Assembly (NCBI RefSeq): GCF_002105195.1
Contig: NZ_MUHU01000009.1
Coordinates: 62,001 to 126,000 of the forward strand
DNA: 64,000 bases
Source: Derxia lacustris
GTDB taxonomy: Bacteria > Pseudomonadota > Gammaproteobacteria > Burkholderiales > Burkholderiaceae_E
Direction of reading: 5' to 3'
The notes below the pieces were generated by a model that saw only the letters and a program-made list of their open reading frames with translations, made no database searches and was not told where the DNA came from. Position 1 is the first letter of the stretch. Each line of letters opens with the position of its first letter. Both the position numbers and the translations under genes were made by a program. Shown piece after piece: positions 1 through 9,185 of the stretch.

Positions 1-2363
1 CCCAGCTCGACCAGCGCCCGCGCGCGAAAGCCCAGCAGCGGCACTTCCAGCTCGGGCGCCGATTCGAGCCTGGCTGCCATCGCCTGCGCCTCGTCGAGCG
101 CCGCCAGCCCGTCGCGCACCCGGCCGTAGGCGACCAGCGCGCGGCCGTGCGCGGCGGGCTGCATCGCCGCCTGCGCGCCAAAGCTCGCGCCCTTTTCCTG
201 GGTCCAGTCGCGCGCCCATTCGCGGGCCCAGGCGTGCGCCGGCGCGATGACCTCGATGCTTTCGCGGAAGCGCCCGGTGTCGTAGAGGAAGTTGGCCAGC
301 TGCATCTCGGTGAAGTGCAGCGTCATCGGGTCGTCGTGGCGCTCGCGTTCGAGCGCGAGGCCGCGCCGCAGGTTGACCAGTGCGTCGGCCGGGGCGCCGA
401 GCGCGCGCTGCGCATTGCCGAGCGAGCCGTACAGAAACGGCAGCGACGACGCGCCGTGCTGCGGATAGGCCTCGGCCAGCGCGATGGCGCGCGCGAAGGC
501 GGCGCGCGCGGTCTCGTTGTCGCCGACGTAGTAGGCGTTGTCGCCCTCGATATGGAGCGCGTCGATCAGGTCGGGGTTGGGGCCGTCGCGTTCGGCCAGC
601 GCCACCGCGCGCCGGGCCGCGGCCAGCCCGTGCTCGGGGTCCATGCGGCGGTCGAGCGAGGCCTGCATCAGCTCGATCCGCATGCGCGCCCGCGAGTCGT
701 CGTCATGGCGCGCGTCGAGGATGGCGGCGCCGTCGCGCAGCAGCGCCTGGGCCTCGTCGCGGCGTTCGAGGCTGGTGAGGGCGTGGGCCATGTCGGCCAT
801 CGCGAGCACGGTTTCCTCGCTGGTCGGGCCGGTGCTGGCGCGCGCCAGTTCGAGCCGCCTGGTCTGCATGGCGAGCTGCTTGTCGGTCAGCACCATGTCC
901 TCGTACATCGCGGCCATCACGGTCAGCAGCCGCAGGCGCGCGGCCGGCGCGTGCTGCAACTCGCTGTCGATGCGCTCGGCGCCGCGGTCGAGCAGCTGGG
1001 CGGCGGTGGTGGCGCGCCCTTGCGTCGGATCGGCCTGGCCGCCGGTGTTGGCGCTGAACACGCTTTCGATGAAGCCCTGGACCGCGCGCGCCGTCTCCGC
1101 CTCGGCCTGGGCGCGCCCGGCCTGGAGCCGCGCCTCATGCGCCTGCCACAGCGCGGCCGAGGCGCCGCCGACGAGGGCGATCAGCGCCACCGCGCCCGCG
1201 CCCACCTGCACGCGGTAGCGCCGCACGAAGCTCGCCGCGCGATAGCCGAGGCTGTCGGGCCGGGCCTCGACCGGCTCGCCGGCCAGATGCCGCCGCAGAT
1301 CGTGCGCAAACGCTTCCATCGTCGGATAGCGCTCGGCCGGCGACTTCTTGAGCGCCTTGTTGAGGATGGAATCGAGATCGCCGCGCAACTGGCGCGCGAG
1401 CCGCGCATCGGCCACCGACGCGCTCGCCAGCGGCGGCTCGACCGAGGCGATGGCGTCCTCCAGCTGGGCCGCGCTGGCGCGCTTGAGCCGGTAGGGCCGG
1501 GCGCCGGTGAGCAGCTCGAAGGCCACCACCGCCATGCTGTAGATGTCGGTCGCGGTGGCCAGCGGTTCGCCGCGGATCTGCTCGGGGCTGGCGTAGTCGA
1601 GCGTGAGCGCGCGGCCGGCGAGCTGGGTCAGCGCGGTCTCGGGCGTCAGCTCGCCTTCCAGCAGCTTGGCGATGCCGAAGTCGAGCAGCCGCACCTGGCC
1701 GTCGCGGGTCACCAGGATGTTGCCGGGCTTGAGATCGCGGTGAACCACCAGCCGGGCGTGTGCATGCGCGACCGCCGCCATCGCCTGCAGCAGCAGCCCG
1801 ATGCGCTCGCGCAGGCCGAGCGCGCGCTCGCGGCACCAGGCGTCGAGCGGCTCGCCGGCCACGTATTCCATCGCCAGGAAGGGCCGGCCGAGCGCATCGA
1901 CGCCGGCGTCGTAAAGCCGCGCGATGTGCTCATGCTCCAGCGACGCGAGGATGTCGCGCTCGCGCGCCATGCGCTCGGCCAGCGCATCGCCCCAGGCCTG
2001 GCGCGGCAGCTTGAGCGCGACCCGGCGCCGCAGCAGGCCGTCGGCGCGCTCGGCCAGCCAGACCGTGCCCATGCCGCCCTGGCCGATTTCCTCGATGAGC
2101 CGATAGCCGCCGATCTGGCTGCCGGCGACCGGCGCGGTGCCCGACAGGTCGAGATCGAGCCGGGGCAGCGTGCCCAGAAAGTCGCGCGACTCGACCGCCT
2201 CCTGATGCGCGAGCAGCGCGGCGACCGCATCGCGATGGGCGGCGCGCTCGCCATCGAGCCCGGCGAGCCAGTCGGCGCGCTCGGTCGCCGGCAGGCTCAG
2301 CGCCTCGTCGAGCAGGGCGCTGATTGCGGGCCATCGATCGGACAGCTTGCCGAGCGGCGTCAT
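1..2363 (-). CDS. Serine/threonine protein kinase with C-terminal repeat region (3' end outside window)
   Basis: At least 787 residues; the stop lies beyond base 1. A Hanks-type kinase domain covers about residues 85-340: a glycine-rich loop (IGQGGMG, near 92-98), the VALKLP lysine, the HRDLKPGN catalytic loop (H208-D210) and a DFG motif near 226. One membrane segment follows at about 378-402, then a long helical region with TPR-like character. This is the usual plan of a membrane-anchored kinase with an extracytoplasmic TPR sensor. It starts 25 bases downstream of the ECF sigma gene and is almost certainly co-transcribed with it. The kinase call is firm; the substrate is unknown. Confidence 0.9.
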   Translation of the reverse strand, partial: MTPLGKLSDRWPAISALLDEALSLPATERADWLAGLDGERAAHRDAVAALLAHQEAVESRDFLGTLPRLDLDLSGTAPVAGSQIGGYRLIEEIGQGGMGTVWLAERADGLLRRRVALKLPRQAWGDALAERMARERDILASLEHEHIARLYDAGVDALGRPFLAMEYVAGEPLDAWCRERALGLRERIGLLLQAMAAVAHAHARLVVHRDLKPGNILVTRDGQVRLLDFGIAKLLEGELTPETALTQLAGRALTLDYASPEQIRGEPLATATDIYSMAVVAFELLTGARPYRLKRASAAQLEDAIASVEPPLASASVADARLARQLRGDLDSILNKALKKSPAERYPTMEAFAHDLRRHLAGEPVEARPDSLGYRAASFVRRYRVQVGAGAVALIALVGGASAALWQAHEARLQAGRAQAEAETARAVQGFIESVFSANTGGQADPTQGRATTAAQLLDRGAERIDSELQHAPAARLRLLTVMAAMYEDMVLTDKQLAMQTRRLELARASTGPTSEETVLAMADMAHALTSLERRDEAQALLRDGAAILDARHDDDSRARMRIELMQASLDRRMDPEHGLAAARRAVALAERDGPNPDLIDALHIEGDNAYYVGDNETARAAFARAIALAEAYPQHGASSLPFLYGSLGNAQRALGAPADALVNLRRGLALERERHDDPMTLHFTEMQLANFLYDTGRFRESIEVIAPAHAWAREWARDWTQEKGASFGAQAAMQPAAHGRALVAYGRVRDGLAALDEAQAMAARLESAPELEVPLLGFRARALVEL

Positions 2364-2388
2364 GGTCGTCTCCGGTGGCGCGCGGCGC

Positions 2389-2949
2389 TCAATCGCGCAG
2401 CGCATGGGCCAGCAGCAGCCGGGCCTTGTCCCAGTCGCGCGTGACGGTGCGGGTCGACAGGCCGAGCGCCTCGGCGATCTCGGCATCGGCCATGCCGCCG
2501 AAGTAGCGCAGCTCGACCACCTGCGCCAGCCGCGCATCGATGCCGGCCAGCTCGTCGAGCGCGCCATGCACGGCGAGGATTTCCTGCGCGGCCGAGCTGT
2601 CGGGCAGGGCGTCGATGTGGGCGGTGTCGAGCTCGACATGTTCGGCATCGCCGCCGCGCCGGGCGCTGCCGGCGAGCCGCGCCGCATCGACGATGACCGA
2701 GCGCATCACGGTGGCCGAATAGGCCAGGAAATGGGCCCGGTCGGCCGGCGCCAGCGCCTCGCGCTGGGCGAACTTGAGATAGCACTCGTTGACCAGCGCG
2801 GTGGTCTGCATGAGGCCGTCGCGGCCGCTGCGCGCCAGGCGCCGGTGCGCGATCTGGCGCAGCTCGGGATAGAGCAGCTCGAACAGGCGATCGAAGGCGG
2901 CACGGTCGCCGTCGCGCGCACGTTCGATCAGGCGCGTGACTTCGCCCAT
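2389..2949 (-). CDS. ECF RNA polymerase sigma factor (kinase-linked type)
   Basis: 186 residues. Region 2 includes the LYPELRQIAHRRLAR stretch and region 4 ends with the helix-turn-helix EALGLSTRTVTRDWDKAR. The pattern (a TTALVNECYLK motif and DARLAQVVELRYFGGM) matches the ECF group found beside Ser/Thr kinases (TIGR02999/ECF43-like). The start is placed at MGEVTRL because the open frame upstream is low-complexity and lacks sigma homology. The kinase gene follows after 25 bases. No zinc-finger anti-sigma gene is adjacent, so activity is probably set by the kinase, as proposed for this group. That regulation is inference from family and context. Confidence 0.88.
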   Translation of the reverse strand: MGEVTRLIERARDGDRAAFDRLFELLYPELRQIAHRRLARSGRDGLMQTTALVNECYLKFAQREALAPADRAHFLAYSATVMRSVIVDAARLAGSARRGGDAEHVELDTAHIDALPDSSAAQEILAVHGALDELAGIDARLAQVVELRYFGGMADAEIAEALGLSTRTVTRDWDKARLLLAHALRD

Positions 2950-3044
2950 GTCGATGTTCCGTCGGTCTCGGATGTCGGGGCGTCGATGATAGGGGCGGGT
3001 CCGGTCGGTCCGGGCAGTTGTAACCGCTTGTCGGCGCGGCCACT

Positions 3045-3830
3045 TCAGTCGGGCTGGTGCAGCGGCCGGACCGGCGGCGCGACCAGCCGGCACGGCGGCT
3101 TGAGCGCCGACAGCGCGGCGGCGCAGCCGCAGGCCAGCGCCAGCGCGGCGGCCGCGCCCAGGCGCGGCGCCAGCAGCGCAAACGCGGCGCCGAACGCCGC
3201 CTTGCCGAACAGCCCCCACACATAGCCGCGCAGGAATTGCGCCGCCGCCTCGGGCCCGGCACCGGCATGCTCGCGCAGCACCACCGAGGCGCCGACCAGC
3301 GGCAGCGAGGACAGCATGCCGGTGGCAAAGCTGCCGAGCGCCGGGCCGAGCGTGGCGATGAGCGCGGTCACGCCGGCGGCGGCCAGCGCCAGCGCCAGCG
3401 GCCGGGGCGCGGCCAGCGGCGCCGCATCGGGCAGACCGGTGGCCGGCAGCGCCGCCAGCGCCAGTGCCGAGCAGGCCAGCGCCAGCGCCAGCGCATCGAC
3501 CAGCCGGGCGCTGGCCGCGACCACCGGCAGCATCGCCGCCAGCGCGCCGGCCAGCCCGCCCAGCAGCGCCAGCGCAATGCCGCGCTGCCGCGCCGCCAGC
3601 CCGTAGCCGAGCGCAAACGCCGCCAGCACCGCGCAGGCCGCCACGCTGCCGACCGCCGCGCTCGCCGCATAGGCCGGGCCCTGCTCATGCGCCAGCCAGC
3701 CGAGCGTGGGCGCGGTAATCATCGGCAGCGCGGCAATCACGCCGGCCAGCCGCCGGCCGCCGCGCCGCGCCACCGCGCTCACCAGCAGCACCGCGAGCGC
3801 CGTGAGCAGCGTCTTCATCGTCCAGTCCAT
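3045..3830 (-). CDS. Polytopic inner-membrane protein, function unknown
   Basis: 261 residues, almost entirely hydrophobic and Ala/Leu-rich, with roughly eight predicted transmembrane segments. The start at MDWTMKTL is chosen because it begins with the first membrane helix and has a GGGGAAG-like ribosome site upstream; a longer in-frame start at 3872 adds only basic, non-conserved residues. No transporter signature was recognised. It could be a small permease or a permease-like integral membrane protein, but I cannot name a family. It lies between the ECF sigma gene and the sulfonate-type binding protein, all on the same strand, with about 95 and 143 bases of spacing. Confidence 0.7.
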   Translation of the reverse strand: MDWTMKTLLTALAVLLVSAVARRGGRRLAGVIAALPMITAPTLGWLAHEQGPAYAASAAVGSVAACAVLAAFALGYGLAARQRGIALALLGGLAGALAAMLPVVAASARLVDALALALACSALALAALPATGLPDAAPLAAPRPLALALAAAGVTALIATLGPALGSFATGMLSSLPLVGASVVLREHAGAGPEAAAQFLRGYVWGLFGKAAFGAAFALLAPRLGAAAALALACGCAAALSALKPPCRLVAPPVRPLHQPD

Positions 3831-3973
3831 CGCGCTTCCCCATCCCTGCCGCGCGCGAAATGCGCGCCTCATGAACGGGTGAACGAAATCGACGCGGCAA
3901 AACCGACATCGCGGCGCGGCAAGACCGGCATCGGCGCCGGCGCAAGCCAGGGCCGGCGGGCGCCGGTCCGGTC

Positions 3974-5008
3974 TCAGCCGGGCGTCCGCCCCAGCCCGCC
4001 GGCCTCGGGCGGCGTGAACAGCCCCGGCTCGGCCAGCGCGTCCACATCGATCTCGCGCGCCAGCGTGCCTTGCCGCACCAGCTGGCGGTCGAGCTGGCGC
4101 AGATCGGCCAGCACCTCGGGATCGAGGCCGCGCAGCACCGTGCGACCGCGCACCACCATCGCCCGCGCCACCTCGGGCGCGATGCGCATCCGGTTCACAT
4201 AGGCCTGGGCAAATTCATCGGGATGGGCGTTGGACCATTGCCGCGCCCGCGCCAGCCGCGCCAGCACATCGGCGATGGCGGCACGCTTGCCGGCATCGGC
4301 CAGCGCAGCGCGCGCGCCCAGAAAGATGCCGCGCCCGCTGTTGATGCCCTTGCCGTCGCGCAGCAGCCGGCCGCCGGCCTGCTGGGCCAGATAGAGCTGC
4401 GGATCGTTGGTGGCCCAGGCCTGCACCCGGCCGGTGGTGAAGGCGGTCAGCGCATCGTTCTGCAGCGCATAGCTGATCTGCACCTCGCGCGGATCGACGC
4501 CGGCCTCGGCCAGCGCGCCGTGCAGCAGCCAGTCGGCGATGCCGCCGCGCACGGTCGAGACGATCACCGGCTTGCCGCGCAGCTCGGCCACGCGGGTGAT
4601 CGGCGAGCCGGCCGGCACCACGATGCCGATGCCGCCGACCTCGCCCTCGCTGGCCGCGACCAGCTTGAGCGGCAGCGCATTGGTGGCCGCGACCAGCGCC
4701 AGGATGTCGTTGGTGTAGGTGAAATCGACATGCCCGCCACGAAAGGCCTCGAACAGCGGCGGCGGCGACGGGAAGGTGATCCAGTCGATCGTGTAGGGCA
4801 GGCCGTCGAGCGCCCGGGCCGCGTCGGCCAGCAGCCGCGTCATGCCCTGCTGGTCGCCCAGGCGCAGCACCACGCCGTCGAGCGCCGGCGCGGCCGGCTT
4901 GCCGCAGCCGGCGAGCAGGCCGGCAGCGCCGAGCGCCAGCGCGCCGGCAAGCCGGCGCCGGCCGGTGCGCACCGGGGCGACCGGGCGCCGTGGCAGCGGC
5001 GCCGCCAT
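3974..5008 (-). CDS. SsuA/NrtA-type ABC substrate-binding lipoprotein
   Basis: 344 residues. A basic N-terminus leads into a hydrophobic stretch ending in a lipobox (LAGC, lipid Cys at residue 35). The mature part has the hallmarks of the sulfonate/nitrate/taurine binding family: VLRLGDQQGM at the first strand, LFEAFRGGHVDFTYTND, and LRGKPVIVSTVRGG. It probably captures an organosulfur compound in the periplasm. The start ATG overlaps the TonB receptor stop as TGATG, so translation is coupled. No permease or ATPase gene is adjacent, so it either feeds a transporter elsewhere or acts with the receptor. The sulfonate-like substrate is inferred from family and neighbourhood. Confidence 0.85.
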   Translation of the reverse strand: MAAPLPRRPVAPVRTGRRRLAGALALGAAGLLAGCGKPAAPALDGVVLRLGDQQGMTRLLADAARALDGLPYTIDWITFPSPPPLFEAFRGGHVDFTYTNDILALVAATNALPLKLVAASEGEVGGIGIVVPAGSPITRVAELRGKPVIVSTVRGGIADWLLHGALAEAGVDPREVQISYALQNDALTAFTTGRVQAWATNDPQLYLAQQAGGRLLRDGKGINSGRGIFLGARAALADAGKRAAIADVLARLARARQWSNAHPDEFAQAYVNRMRIAPEVARAMVVRGRTVLRGLDPEVLADLRQLDRQLVRQGTLAREIDVDALAEPGLFTPPEAGGLGRTPG

Positions 5009-7482
5009 CAGAACGCCACCCCGAGGCGCGCATACCAGAAGCCGCCGTAGTAGCTGAACGGAATCGACACGCCATAGCCGTAGCGCGCGCCGTTGGTGGT
5101 GGTGAACGGCGACTTGTCGGCCTTGACGTTGAACAGGTTGTTCGCGCCCACCGCCAGCGTGGTGGCCGGGGTGACATGCCAGCTCACGTCCAGGTCGGTG
5201 AGCCACTTGGCGCCATAGGTCACGTCGTTGGCGGCGCTGGTCGCATTGCGCTCGATGACCTTGTCGTAGCGCGTGACGCGCAGCCCGGTATCGAAATCGC
5301 CCTTGAGCCAGTTGGTGCCGAGGATGAGCTTGGTGCGCGGATAGCCGTCGGTGAGGCTGCCTTGCGCCGCGCGGTCGAGCAGCCTGAAGCCGAGCGCGCT
5401 GAGCGCCGCCGGCGAGTCCTTGATGCTGTCGATGCCGGTGCGGTTCCAGTTGAAGCCGAGGTTGAACTTGGCCACGCCGAGCGCGCCGAGATCGCTGCGG
5501 TAGTCGGCCACCACATCGATGCCCTTGGAGGTGGTGTCGACCGCGTTGGTGAAGTACTGCACCAGCTGGCCGGTCTCCAGCCCGGCGCCGGCCAGGATGG
5601 CGTCGACGCCGCTGCCCGAGAAATAGCCGGTCGAGACGATGCGGTCGGCGATGCGGATGCGATAGGCGTCGGCGGTCAGCGTCAGGTCGCGCGTCGGCGT
5701 GAGGCTGAAGCCGAGGCTCAGGTTGCGCGAATGCTCGGGCTTGAGATCGCTGGCGCCGAGCGCGCGCGCCAGCGCCGAGCCCGGGCTGGCCAGCGTCGAG
5801 TTGCGCAGGATCGACACGCCGTTGACCACCTGCCAGCTCGAAAACGTCTGCGACCAGACCTGCTGGCTCAGCGACGGCGCGCGGAAGCCGGTGTTGAAGG
5901 TGCCGCGCAGCGCAAACGTCTTGTCGACGTCGTAGCGCGCGGTGAGCTTGCCGCTGAAGGTGTTGCCGGCGCTGTCGTCGTAATGCTCGCCCCGGCCGGC
6001 CACGCCCAGATAGAGCTTGTCGATCGGCTTGAAGCCGAAGTCGGCATACAGCGCGCCCACGCCGCGCGTCAGCGAGCCGGCATTCGACGGGCCGATGGCA
6101 TTGACGCCCTGCACGCCCACATTGGCCGGCTTGCCGGCGAGCGAGCCGTCGCCGTAGCTGGCGTCATACACATAGCCGCCGTTGGCGGTGGCGGCGGTGT
6201 CGCCGGCGGTCAGGCGGTAGCGCTCCTTGCGGTATTCGGCGCCGAAGGCCAGGTCGACCGGCCGCGCCAGCCCCAGGTCGATGCCGCGTCGCACATCGGC
6301 ATTGGCGCTGGCCTGGTCGGCGGTGATGCCGTAGAGCTTGAACTGCGTCGGGCCCGACGGGCCGAGCGACGGATTGAGCGTGCCGGCATGGCTGTTGATC
6401 TGGTTGCGCGAGGCCGAGGCGCTCGCATCCCAGTTCCAGCCGGCGGCCTCGCCGCGCAGGCCGCCGACCAGCTGGGTATCGAACTCGTGCAGGTAGTACT
6501 TGGGGATGAAGCCGTCGGGATGGATCTGCACCAGATCGCCGGTGGAATTGGGCCGGCGCGTGGTGTACCAGGCCTCGGCATTGCGCCCGCCGGCGGTGGC
6601 AAAGCCGTACAGCCGGGTGCCGCCGCCGACGCCGAGCTCGGCATTGACGGCGGTGGTCACCGCCTTCAGCTCGGGATTGCCGTTGCGGTCGCCGCGCTTG
6701 TCCAGCGTGGCTTCGCGCGGATCGGGCTGGCCGTTGGACTTGAAGTAGAAGGCGCCGGTCGCCGCATCGTTGCGCTCGCTGCGCTCCTGGTTCACCGCGT
6801 CGAGCGACAGGCGCAGAAAGCCGTCGTCGCCGAGCGTCGTGCCCCAGCCCAGGTTCTGGCGCACGGTGATGCCGTCGCCCTGGTAATAGCCGCCCAGCGT
6901 GGTGATCGACTCGCCGCCGTGGTCGGTGTTCTTGAGGATGATGTTGACCACGCCGGCGATCGCATCCGAGCCGTACTGCGCCGCCGCGCCGTCGCGCAGC
7001 ACTTCCACATGGTCGACCGAGGCGACCGGAATCTGGTCCAGGTCGACCGGATTGGCGCCGGTCGTGCCGACGCCCGAATTGCTGATCGCGGCGCTGTTGT
7101 GGCGCCGCTTGCCGTTGACCAGCACCAGCGTGTAGGCGCCGCTCAGGCCGCGCAGCGACAGCGGCCGCACCACGTTGTTGACCGTGACGCCCGCCACCGG
7201 CGTGAAGTTGAACGACGGCAGCAGCGTGGCCAGCGTCTCCTTGAGCGTGGCCTTGCCGGTGCGTACCAGGTCCTCGGCCTGGATCACGTCGATGGGCACC
7301 GGGCTGTCGGCCACGGTGCGTTCCTCGCCGCGCACGCCGGTGGTCACCACCACGTCGCGCACGCTGGCGTAGGGCGCGGGCGCATCGGCAGCGAGCGCGC
7401 GGCCGCCGACAAAGGCCAGCGCGACGGCCGAGGCGACAAGAAGAGGGCGGGGAAGATTCGCGGGGGGATTTCTTGGCTTCAT
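5008..7482 (-). CDS. TonB-dependent outer-membrane receptor
   Basis: 824 residues. A signal peptide runs to about residue 31 (ALAADAP). The plug domain follows, with a TonB-box-like VRDVVVTTGVR, ADSPVPIDVI, LVLVNGKRRHNSA and VEVLRDGAAAQYGSDAIAGV. The rest is a beta-barrel ending in a C-terminal phenylalanine (ARLGVAF), the outer-membrane insertion signal. It transports a scarce substrate using TonB energy. It is a clear paralogue of the receptor at 13149-15659, with matching plug motifs. Its stop overlaps the start of the SsuA-like lipoprotein gene, which suggests uptake of an organosulfur ligand rather than iron; the ligand is inference. Confidence 0.93.
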   Translation of the reverse strand: MKPRNPPANLPRPLLVASAVALAFVGGRALAADAPAPYASVRDVVVTTGVRGEERTVADSPVPIDVIQAEDLVRTGKATLKETLATLLPSFNFTPVAGVTVNNVVRPLSLRGLSGAYTLVLVNGKRRHNSAAISNSGVGTTGANPVDLDQIPVASVDHVEVLRDGAAAQYGSDAIAGVVNIILKNTDHGGESITTLGGYYQGDGITVRQNLGWGTTLGDDGFLRLSLDAVNQERSERNDAATGAFYFKSNGQPDPREATLDKRGDRNGNPELKAVTTAVNAELGVGGGTRLYGFATAGGRNAEAWYTTRRPNSTGDLVQIHPDGFIPKYYLHEFDTQLVGGLRGEAAGWNWDASASASRNQINSHAGTLNPSLGPSGPTQFKLYGITADQASANADVRRGIDLGLARPVDLAFGAEYRKERYRLTAGDTAATANGGYVYDASYGDGSLAGKPANVGVQGVNAIGPSNAGSLTRGVGALYADFGFKPIDKLYLGVAGRGEHYDDSAGNTFSGKLTARYDVDKTFALRGTFNTGFRAPSLSQQVWSQTFSSWQVVNGVSILRNSTLASPGSALARALGASDLKPEHSRNLSLGFSLTPTRDLTLTADAYRIRIADRIVSTGYFSGSGVDAILAGAGLETGQLVQYFTNAVDTTSKGIDVVADYRSDLGALGVAKFNLGFNWNRTGIDSIKDSPAALSALGFRLLDRAAQGSLTDGYPRTKLILGTNWLKGDFDTGLRVTRYDKVIERNATSAANDVTYGAKWLTDLDVSWHVTPATTLAVGANNLFNVKADKSPFTTTNGARYGYGVSIPFSYYGGFWYARLGVAF

Positions 7483-7642
7483 GGGAGCGAGGTCAGCCTG
7501 TTGCTGACTTGCGTCTTGTTAATGAAAGCCAAGAAATACTATGCACAAACTGAATTGTCCGTGCCGCGTCGCGATAACGATATGGGTCGTTCGCGAGGTT
7601 GCACGGCAGCCGTTGCGGCCGCCGCGCGGGGGCCGGCAGTGC

Positions 7643-8296
7643 TTACGCCGGCGCCTTGGTCGTGCGCAGATAGGGCAGCTTGATGTCGAGGCTGCCGTAC
7701 TTCTCGCGCGCCTGATCGTCGTTGAGCGACAACGCCACGATCACGTCCTGGCCGGTGGCCCAGTTGGCCGGCGTGGCCAGCGGCACGTTGTAGGTCAGCT
7801 GGAGCGCGTCGAGCGCACGCAGCACCTCGGCGAAATTGCGGCCGACCGACATCGGATAGGTCAGCGAGAGCTTGAGCTTCTTGTCCGGACCGATGATGAA
7901 CACCGAGCGCACGGTAGCGGTATCGGCGGCGGTGCGGCCATCGGGCAGATAGGCCTCGGCCGGCAGCATGTCGAAGGCCTTGGACACCGCCAGACCCTCG
8001 TCGGCAATGATCGGGAAGCCGGCCGGCGTGCCGGCGAAGCTCTCGATGTCGCCCTTCCACTTCTTGTGCGCTTCCACGCCATCGACCGACACGCCGATGA
8101 CCTTGGTGCCGCGCTTGGCCCATTCCTCGGCCAGCTGCGCGACGGCGCCGAACTCGGTCGTGCAGACCGGGGTGAAGTCCTTGGGATGCGAGAACAGGAT
8201 GGCCCAGCCCGAGCCGATCCAGTCGTGGAAGGTGATGGGGCCCTGGTCGGTTTCTGCCGAGAAGTCGGGAACGAGATCGTTGATGCGCAGTGCCAT
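7643..8296 (-). CDS. 1-Cys peroxiredoxin (Prx6/AhpC-TSA family)
   Basis: 217 residues, typical of the Prx6 group. The peroxidatic cysteine is C45 in SHPKDFTPVCTTE, and the C-terminal peroxiredoxin extension is present. There is no clear resolving cysteine, consistent with the 1-Cys type. It reduces hydrogen peroxide and organic peroxides in the cytoplasm. A GGAG ribosome site lies upstream of MALRIND. It is on the same strand as the following TonB receptor gene with a 160-base gap, so co-transcription is uncertain. Upstream DNA changes sharply to low GC, so this gene is the last typical gene before the island. Confidence 0.95.
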   Translation of the reverse strand: MALRINDLVPDFSAETDQGPITFHDWIGSGWAILFSHPKDFTPVCTTEFGAVAQLAEEWAKRGTKVIGVSVDGVEAHKKWKGDIESFAGTPAGFPIIADEGLAVSKAFDMLPAEAYLPDGRTAADTATVRSVFIIGPDKKLKLSLTYPMSVGRNFAEVLRALDALQLTYNVPLATPANWATGQDVIVALSLNDDQAREKYGSLDIKLPYLRTTKAPA

Positions 8297-8520
8297 GAGG
8301 TCAGCTCCGTGAGATGGGCGGGGATTGCCGGGGCGATCGGGCGGCGTGCTGCCGCCGGTCGATGGCCGGCGATAGATACCGCCTCACGGGGGCAGCGCGG
8401 TTAAAACGGATGGGTATATGTAATTGACCGGGGGTTGATTTGCTGAGATAGGTTGATTGACAGAATCCTTGTGGTGTTGTCATTTTATTGAGGTGGCGGA
8501 AATTTTTTGCTATCAATCGA

Positions 8521-9153
8521 TTAATCATTACCAATTTTTTTCCAGGAAAAATAGTCGAATAGCAATTTGGTTCCGCCATAATAACTTGCAAAACTCTCAA
8601 TGAGTTTTTGGCAAAAGTCATAGGTTTCTCTGCAATGAATATCTCCCATTGATGGCTTTGTCAATGGGAGGGCATGTGAAAGACATGCATTTAAATTTGA
8701 GAGCACTCTGCTATCGAGCGCACTATTGCTGTGAAGTTCTAAAAGTTTAGTCAGTTTTTTGTTTTCAAAGTCGTGGCGGCTGAGCCATTTCACGAATAGA
8801 TCAATGAGTTTATGTTGGTGTGCAAAAGATAAAGGTTCGTTTTGCCTTGAGATCCAGCGCTGCTGGAGTGATTCGGCTAGCATTGTGTGCCAATCCTGAA
8901 AGCCCCCGGTGGCGAGGCTCTTGCTGAGGAGTCTCGGGTTTATATTCTTACAGGTGATTGCTGCCCAATCTTGATAAACTTTACTTGGAGGGACTTGCAA
9001 TTTTCTGAGTGCTCTAAACGTGTCTCCTCCTACGCCATAGCCGCTATCGTGTTCTGCAAACGGAATGCAACCTAATTCCTTGCGAAGATTCGGGAGGGAT
9101 TTGGCAAATTCTTTACCGTGTTTCACTGAGAAGTAGGGCTGTATATCGAGCAT
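8521..9153 (-). CDS. Uncharacterised protein in operon with HNH endonuclease
   Basis: 210 residues, soluble, predicted mostly helical, with Lys, Asn and Phe content typical of the low-GC island. I recognise no domain or catalytic motif. Weakly notable stretches are HDSGYGVGGDTFRALRKL near the N-terminus and an aromatic C-terminus (LLFDYFSWKK). It starts 32 bases downstream of the HNH gene on the same strand, so the two are likely one transcript. It could be a specificity, regulatory or immunity partner of the nuclease, or an unrelated cargo gene. The ORF is well defined (ATG to TAA); the function is unknown. Confidence 0.7.
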   Translation of the reverse strand: MLDIQPYFSVKHGKEFAKSLPNLRKELGCIPFAEHDSGYGVGGDTFRALRKLQVPPSKVYQDWAAITCKNINPRLLSKSLATGGFQDWHTMLAESLQQRWISRQNEPLSFAHQHKLIDLFVKWLSRHDFENKKLTKLLELHSNSALDSRVLSNLNACLSHALPLTKPSMGDIHCRETYDFCQKLIESFASYYGGTKLLFDYFSWKKIGND

Positions 9154-9185
9154 GGTTGTAGATGCACTTGAGTCTGATTGCTGTT

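Noticed and set aside
147-2444. A 765-codon open frame on the plus strand across the kinase gene
   Set aside because: It is the antisense shadow of a clear Ser/Thr kinase; its translation is Arg/Gly/His/Ala-rich with no domains, as expected from GC-rich reverse frames.
4990-7683. An 897-codon open frame on the plus strand
   Set aside because: Antisense to a full-length TonB receptor with signal peptide, plug and terminal Phe; no homology-like features of its own.
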